9,268 bases of DNA. It comes from JAAYDK01 sp964543935 (GTDB lineage: Bacteria; Spirochaetota; Spirochaetia; Sphaerochaetales; Sphaerochaetaceae). Below the pieces are notes generated by a model. That model was not told the DNA's origin. It was given only the letters and a program-made list of their open reading frames with translations, and did not search any database. This document shows, piece after piece, positions 5,747-9,268 of the stretch. The position numbers were made by a program, and so were the translations under genes. Location: positions 1 to 9,268 of the forward strand of contig CAZJAK010000090.1 in NCBI GenBank assembly GCA_964543935.1, in the 5' to 3' direction. Numbering within the stretch: the stretch's first letter is position 1; every line of letters starts with the position of its first letter.

Positions 5747-7978
5747 TCATGCTTCATTGCCTGGATTCACCGACTTGATGCGCTCCACCACCAACTCACG
5801 GAAACGTTCGCTCAACATCGAGAAGAAAGCAGTGAAACCGGTGACGCGCACCACCAGGTCGGGATACTTGGAGGGGTCCTTATGGGCTTCGAGTATCCTC
5901 TTGGCATCGATGATGTTGATGTTGAGCAAGGTATTGCCCGAATCCATGATGCCCAAGATCATGGCGAGCATTTTGTCGACCCCTTCGGGATCGTTGGCGA
6001 TCTGTGGGTCAACCTCCAGTTGCACAGGAGCGGTATTGCCGTATCCCGGTTGGATGGCGGCGATGGAATTGCACATGCTCGTCACCGCCCCGTCCTTGCG
6101 GAAGCCCCCGTTCGGATTGGCCCCGTGGTTGATCGGCTCGCCGGCTTTGCGGCCATTGGGGGTGGCTTTGAGGATCGAGCCCAACAGGATCGTGTTGGAC
6201 CACGAGAAGAAACCTGGAATGAAATTGACGTGCTTGGGATTGTCCTTATGCTGTTCGACCAGATCGCGCACCAAGGTCGTCCATAACTGGGAAATCCTTA
6301 CAGCCCACCAATCGCCGCGGGTGTTTCCCCCGCCATACCGTTCGCTGTGCAGCAGCATCTGCCGCACATACTCTCCGTCCGTACCGGCGAAGTCAGTGTT
6401 CAGATGATCGGCAAGCTTTTCATAGGTGAGCTTGTGTTCTCTATCGACGCGTTGTTCACAGGCAGCGAGGCTATCGGCAGCCACAGCCAGACCGGCTCCG
6501 TCCACGCACATGTTGTAATAATTGGCTCCACCGTCGGTGATGTTGACACCCTTTTCGATCAAACCATGCTGGAAAAGGTTGAGGATGAGCTCGGGTTGGG
6601 TTTTGGTCTGGTAGGCGAGGTGATGGATGATACCCTTGCCGGTAGCGTCCACCGCGATCTTCAGATGGGCGGCGTACTGGCGCCACAACGCATCGATGCT
6701 CGGTTCCACTGTCCCCGATTCGGCCATCATTTCATCGAAAGCCACTTGGAACACCATGGCGAGGTTGACCTTGACCGTGTCGTTCATGGTGTATTCAAGA
6801 CCAGGCATGCACATCCAATGGCATCCGGCCGCCACCCGCTTGCGGGCCAGCTCCTTGCTGAATCCGCAGCGCATGAAACCCTCCATCAAGGCTTTGTCGC
6901 TGGAGTAGCGCGGCCATCCCTGCTTGTTCTTGAACAAGTATTCGACCGAGGTGCGTAAAAAGACCGGGTCGATCTTGTCATGCACCCGAATGGTCAAGTT
7001 CGTAGTGATATTGAGCTTGTCGGCCGCCTCCAAGGCAAGATAGCTGAGGTGGCAGGTCTTGTCCTCGTCATGCAAGTCGGGACCGCTGAGTTGCCAATAG
7101 CGGCTGTCCTGCAAGAACATGCAGGCCAGATAAAAGACTGCTTCTTCATCGGTGAGGATGCCTGCCTCGACATCCCGTTGATAGAACGGATTGAACAGGT
7201 CCTCGATCTGCCCGCCGGCACTACCGCGGTTGTACGTGCGGCTGAGCATGCTGAACCAATTGTTCCATTGGATAGCTTCGCGGAGAGTCCGTGGTGCCTC
7301 GGTGGCGATCCAGTGGTCGATGGCCGCCATGGCGTGGAGGTTTTCTGATAGTTGGGTGTTTTTCTCCTGACACGCCAGATCCTCGATCTCACAGGCAGCG
7401 CGCTTGATGAAGGCGATGATGTGCTCGACCACCTCGATCTCGGCATCGTAGAACTCGCTGTGGCTTTCGTCATGGAGGGCTTTATGTTCTTTGAGTTTGG
7501 CCAGGATACCGCCCCAGCCAAGGTCCAGACCGATTTGGATGTCGGGGGTGAAATGGTGGCAGTTGTCGATCCCTGAGATGATTTGGTATCGGTTGAATAT
7601 CCGTTGCAGATCGTCATAGGGATAATCGGGATTCCATTTCTTATCCTTGGGACGCAGCCGCTCCAAGAATAGGAATCCCTTGGCAGAAAAAGCATCCAAA
7701 GCGTCGACATATATCGGGTGTTGCTGCAAGATCGTGCAGTAATTGTCTGTCCACGCTGTATAGCCATAGATGGAACCGTTGGGGTGGTTGCTCTTGAGCC
7801 GGTAGTCGAACACATCTTGGACGATCAAACCGTAATCGTCCTCGTCGGCTCCGCCATGGACCGATTTCTCAGAAGTTTGCTCGATCTTGCGCTGGCGCAA
7901 CAAGGCGATGCGCTCAGCGTAGGTGAAGGTCCGGTCTTGGTCGAATTCGTTGATATAGTGTATCTGTGCCACGCTCAT
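5747..7978 (-). CDS. Glycyl radical enzyme, PFL-like superfamily, unknown substrate
   Basis: A 743-residue glycyl radical enzyme of the pyruvate formate-lyase-like superfamily. The C-terminal glycyl loop RVTGFTAFF at 711-719 carries the radical glycine G714, 29 residues from the end. The buried cysteine of the active-site loop is C386 in VAAGCHWMCMPGLEY. Also typical are NITDGGANYYNMCVDG (479-494) and TPNGRKAGEP (606-615). Unlike GRE dehydratases and lyases (GCVEP/GCVET), the glutamate two residues after the cysteine is W388 here, so the substrate is unknown. It is not a pyruvate formate-lyase, which has adjacent Cys-Cys. The preceding activase should install the radical. Start is uncertain: AGGAG (7981-7985) is only 2 bases from ATG 7976-7978 but 8 bases from GTG 7970-7972; a TTG at 7988-7990 overlapping the activase stop is also possible. 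Confidence 0.9.
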   Translation of the reverse strand: MSVAQIHYINEFDQDRTFTYAERIALLRQRKIEQTSEKSVHGGADEDDYGLIVQDVFDYRLKSNHPNGSIYGYTAWTDNYCTILQQHPIYVDALDAFSAKGFLFLERLRPKDKKWNPDYPYDDLQRIFNRYQIISGIDNCHHFTPDIQIGLDLGWGGILAKLKEHKALHDESHSEFYDAEIEVVEHIIAFIKRAACEIEDLACQEKNTQLSENLHAMAAIDHWIATEAPRTLREAIQWNNWFSMLSRTYNRGSAGGQIEDLFNPFYQRDVEAGILTDEEAVFYLACMFLQDSRYWQLSGPDLHDEDKTCHLSYLALEAADKLNITTNLTIRVHDKIDPVFLRTSVEYLFKNKQGWPRYSSDKALMEGFMRCGFSKELARKRVAAGCHWMCMPGLEYTMNDTVKVNLAMVFQVAFDEMMAESGTVEPSIDALWRQYAAHLKIAVDATGKGIIHHLAYQTKTQPELILNLFQHGLIEKGVNITDGGANYYNMCVDGAGLAVAADSLAACEQRVDREHKLTYEKLADHLNTDFAGTDGEYVRQMLLHSERYGGGNTRGDWWAVRISQLWTTLVRDLVEQHKDNPKHVNFIPGFFSWSNTILLGSILKATPNGRKAGEPINHGANPNGGFRKDGAVTSMCNSIAAIQPGYGNTAPVQLEVDPQIANDPEGVDKMLAMILGIMDSGNTLLNINIIDAKRILEAHKDPSKYPDLVVRVTGFTAFFSMLSERFRELVVERIKSVNPGNEA

Positions 7979-7980
7979 TA

Positions 7981-7986
7981 CTCCTG
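7981..7986 (-). promoter_or_regulatory. Shine-Dalgarno site of the GRE gene
   Basis: CAGGAG on the - strand, directly after the activase stop codon (7987-7989). The spacer is 2 bases to ATG 7978, which is very short, and 8 bases to GTG 7972, which is ideal. The site excludes the TTG at 7990, because that codon lies before it. Confidence 0.5.
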
Positions 7987-8886
7987 TCAACTGACCTTGA
8001 TGCAGACGCCGCTTTCGGCCAGACGGTGTTTCAACTCGTCGAGTTGCTCAGTGGAAAACGGCTTGCATTGTCCGAACGGATCCTGCTCGTCGATGGCAAT
8101 CCGTTTGGAACTGCCCAACGGATTGTAATTGAGCAACTCGTAGCAACGGATGTTCTGCAACTTTGCCAAGTAAGCAGCGATTGCCTGCAGATTCTCGATG
8201 CTGTCGGTCGCACCCGGTATCAAAGGTGTGCGCACGATCAGGGGAATCCCCAGTGTGCTCATCCTCCCGACAGTATTGAAGATCATGTGGTTTTCGATGC
8301 CGGTGAAGCGCTTATGGAGGCGAGAGTCGACCAGCTTCAGGTCGCACATGATCAGGTCCATCTTGGACAGCATCCTTTCAAGGCGGTCATAGGGTAGGGA
8401 CGCGTTGGTTTCCACAGCGATTTCAATACCTTCGGCATGGCAAGCATCGGCCAACTGCTCGATGAACGCTCCTTGCAGGGTTGCCTCGCCGCCCGAGACG
8501 GTCACTCCACCACCTGAGCGGTCATAGTAGAGCTTGTCTTGGCGGATTTCCGCCATGACTTCGGCGACGCTGAATTGCCGGCTGGACATCATCAGGGCAT
8601 CGGCAAAACACGATTCGGCACATGTGCCGCAGGAGGTGCACATTGTCCGGTCGATGATATGCTTGCCGTCTACCACTTGATGGGCGCCGGTGGGACAGAC
8701 TTTGAAGCAGGTCCCGCACCCGACGCACTTGTTCTCATAAAACATCAAGACAGGGTGCATGTCGATCATCTCGGGATTATGGCACCAAGCGCAATTCATG
8801 TTGCATCCTTGCAAGAACACGGTGGTGCGGATTCCAGGTCCGTCGTTGAGTGAGAATCTCTGGATGTTGGTGATGAATGCGGTCAC
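7987..8886 (-). CDS. Glycyl radical enzyme activating enzyme (radical SAM)
   Basis: A 299-residue radical SAM activase that abstracts hydrogen from the glycine of its partner enzyme, using S-adenosylmethionine and a [4Fe-4S] cluster. The N-terminus reads ITNIQRFSLNDGPGIRT, the hallmark of this family. The radical SAM cysteines are C28, C32 and C35 (CNMNCAWC). Two ferredoxin-type clusters are inserted: C54/C57/C60/C64 and C83/C86/C89/C93, typical of activases of non-PFL GREs. SGGEATLQ at 131-138 is the SAM-binding GGE region. I prefer the GTG at 8884-8886 because AAGGAG (8894-8899) lies 7 bases before it and the family usually has a short N-terminus. An in-frame ATG at 8905-8907 adds seven residues and has a weaker AAGGA about 9 bases away. 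It is the first gene of the operon and ends 8 bases before the GRE start. Confidence 0.93.
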   Translation of the reverse strand: MTAFITNIQRFSLNDGPGIRTTVFLQGCNMNCAWCHNPEMIDMHPVLMFYENKCVGCGTCFKVCPTGAHQVVDGKHIIDRTMCTSCGTCAESCFADALMMSSRQFSVAEVMAEIRQDKLYYDRSGGGVTVSGGEATLQGAFIEQLADACHAEGIEIAVETNASLPYDRLERMLSKMDLIMCDLKLVDSRLHKRFTGIENHMIFNTVGRMSTLGIPLIVRTPLIPGATDSIENLQAIAAYLAKLQNIRCYELLNYNPLGSSKRIAIDEQDPFGQCKPFSTEQLDELKHRLAESGVCIKVS

Positions 8887-8893
8887 GGGCCTG

Positions 8894-8899
8894 CTCCTT
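8894..8899 (-). promoter_or_regulatory. Shine-Dalgarno site deciding the activase start
   Basis: AAGGAG on the - strand, 7 bases before the GTG at 8884-8886. It lies inside the extended reading frame that would start at ATG 8905-8907, so it argues for the shorter protein. Confidence 0.6.
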
Positions 8900-8957
8900 G
8901 CAACCATTGCTGAATTTCCTTGGCTGTTTCATCATATTCAGGAGCAAATTCGGCTAC

Positions 8958-8987
8958 AATACAAAAATTGGGCTGAAATCGCGTCAA
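8958..8987 (-). promoter_or_regulatory. Possible sigma-70-type promoter of the six-gene operon
   Basis: On the - strand TTGACG (8982-8987) is a good -35 element (5 of 6 bases). Eighteen bases on is TGTATT (8958-8963), a mediocre -10 (4 of 6). Transcription would start near 8950, leaving about 60 bases of leader before the activase GTG. The position between the divergent genes is right, but the -10 match is weak, so an activator may be needed. Confidence 0.35.
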
Positions 8988-9014
8988 GTTTTTGCATACA
9001 GCAACCGGCCCTGA

Positions 9015-9023
9015 TGGTACTAT
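9015..9023 (+). promoter_or_regulatory. Possible extended -10 promoter of the divergent regulator
   Basis: TGGTACTAT on the + strand fits an extended -10 (TGn followed by TACTAT, 4 of 6). A TTGCAT lies 20 bases before the hexamer, too far for an ideal -35, but extended -10 promoters can work without one. The start would fall near 9030, about 29 bases before the ATG at 9059. Confidence 0.3.
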
Positions 9024-9058
9024 CATAGACGTCACGAGACCTTTAGACGGAGACGGAC

Positions 9059-9268
9059 ATGACAGGATCAGGTGAGGAGCGGACTACGATTTTCCTTCTC
9101 GTGGAGGCAAGTTACATCATCCCGTTCTGGTTTGCCAGAAGCATCGAGGGGTTGGAGAATGTCGCCGTCAAGCATAAATGCTCGGTACGGCAAGTCGCCG
9201 CTGTCAAGGACATCGATCCATCGGCCAGCGTGATTGTTATCCTTGGAACTACAAAGAACTGGTTGCGT
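9059..9268 (+). CDS. Divergent sugar-sensing regulator, N-terminal part (XylR/AraC- or LacI-like)
   Basis: The first 70 codons of a gene that runs off the window. The ATG has GGAG 6 bases before it, and an in-frame TAG at 9044-9046 rules out any longer N-terminus. The sequence alternates as expected for the first lobe of a periplasmic-binding-protein-type ligand domain: strand TTIFLLVE (9-16), a helix around FWFARSIEGLENVAVKHK (24-41), strand SVRQVAAV (43-50) and strand SVIVILG (57-63). LacI-type repressors start with a DNA-binding helix-turn-helix; none is present, so a XylR-like layout (sensor first, AraC-type HTH last) is more likely. Divergence from the GRE operon with a shared 170-base region suggests it controls that operon. 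A non-regulatory binding protein is less likely because there is no signal peptide. The family call is inference from secondary-structure pattern, not a confirmed match. Confidence 0.55.
   Translation, partial: MTGSGEERTTIFLLVEASYIIPFWFARSIEGLENVAVKHKCSVRQVAAVKDIDPSASVIVILGTTKNWLR

Noticed and set aside
5747..7978. Pyruvate formate-lyase or choline/glycerol-type GRE
   Set aside because: PFL needs adjacent cysteines and the dehydratase/lyase group has GCVE at the active site; this protein has GCHW, so a specific name would be unsupported.
1..9268. Mobile elements, CRISPR arrays, tRNA or rRNA genes
   Set aside because: No transposase or integrase motifs, terminal inverted repeats, regularly spaced repeats or recognisable structural RNA sequences were seen.

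Overview
The window has three parts: a HipB/HipA-type gene pair on the + strand at the left, a compact six-gene operon on the - strand filling most of the centre and right, and the start of a divergent regulator gene on the + strand at the right edge. Base composition is moderately GC-rich and Shine-Dalgarno sites are strong (AAGGAG type). A glycyl radical enzyme, which oxygen destroys, points to a strict or facultative anaerobe. A Sphaerochaeta-like spirochaete or a clostridium would fit, but nothing here fixes the taxonomy and I do not claim it.

Left part (1-1414): the last 60 codons of a HipB-like antitoxin/repressor overlap by ATGA the start of a complete HipA-family Ser/Thr kinase. Their direction converges on the operon, with a 193-base gap between the two (1415-1607) in which I see no gene and no convincing terminator.

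Central operon, in transcription order from 8886 down to 1608: a glycyl radical enzyme (GRE) activating enzyme; a GRE of the PFL-like superfamily; a two-domain cupin protein with a weak KduI/IolB-like look; a class I mannose-6-phosphate-isomerase-like protein; an FAD-dependent oxidoreductase; and a Gfo/Idh/MocA oxidoreductase. Genes overlap by 4 bases or are separated by 8-23 bases, so they are almost certainly co-transcribed. The first two form a classic activase/GRE pair. The other four are two probable isomerases and two redox enzymes, a set that suggests anaerobic catabolism of a sugar, sugar phosphate, deoxy-sugar, uronate or cyclitol. No transporter, kinase or aldolase is present in the window.

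The most interesting point is the GRE itself. Its Gly/Cys radical machinery is intact, but the usual active-site Cys-X-Glu of GRE dehydratases and lyases is replaced by Cys-His-Trp. The substrate therefore cannot be read off known families, and the operon is a candidate for an undescribed GRE-dependent carbohydrate pathway.

Right edge (9059-9268): a divergent gene whose N-terminus, bounded by an in-frame stop just upstream, looks like a periplasmic-binding-protein-type sugar-sensing domain with no preceding helix-turn-helix. This suggests a XylR/AraC-like regulator of the operon, cut off by the window end.
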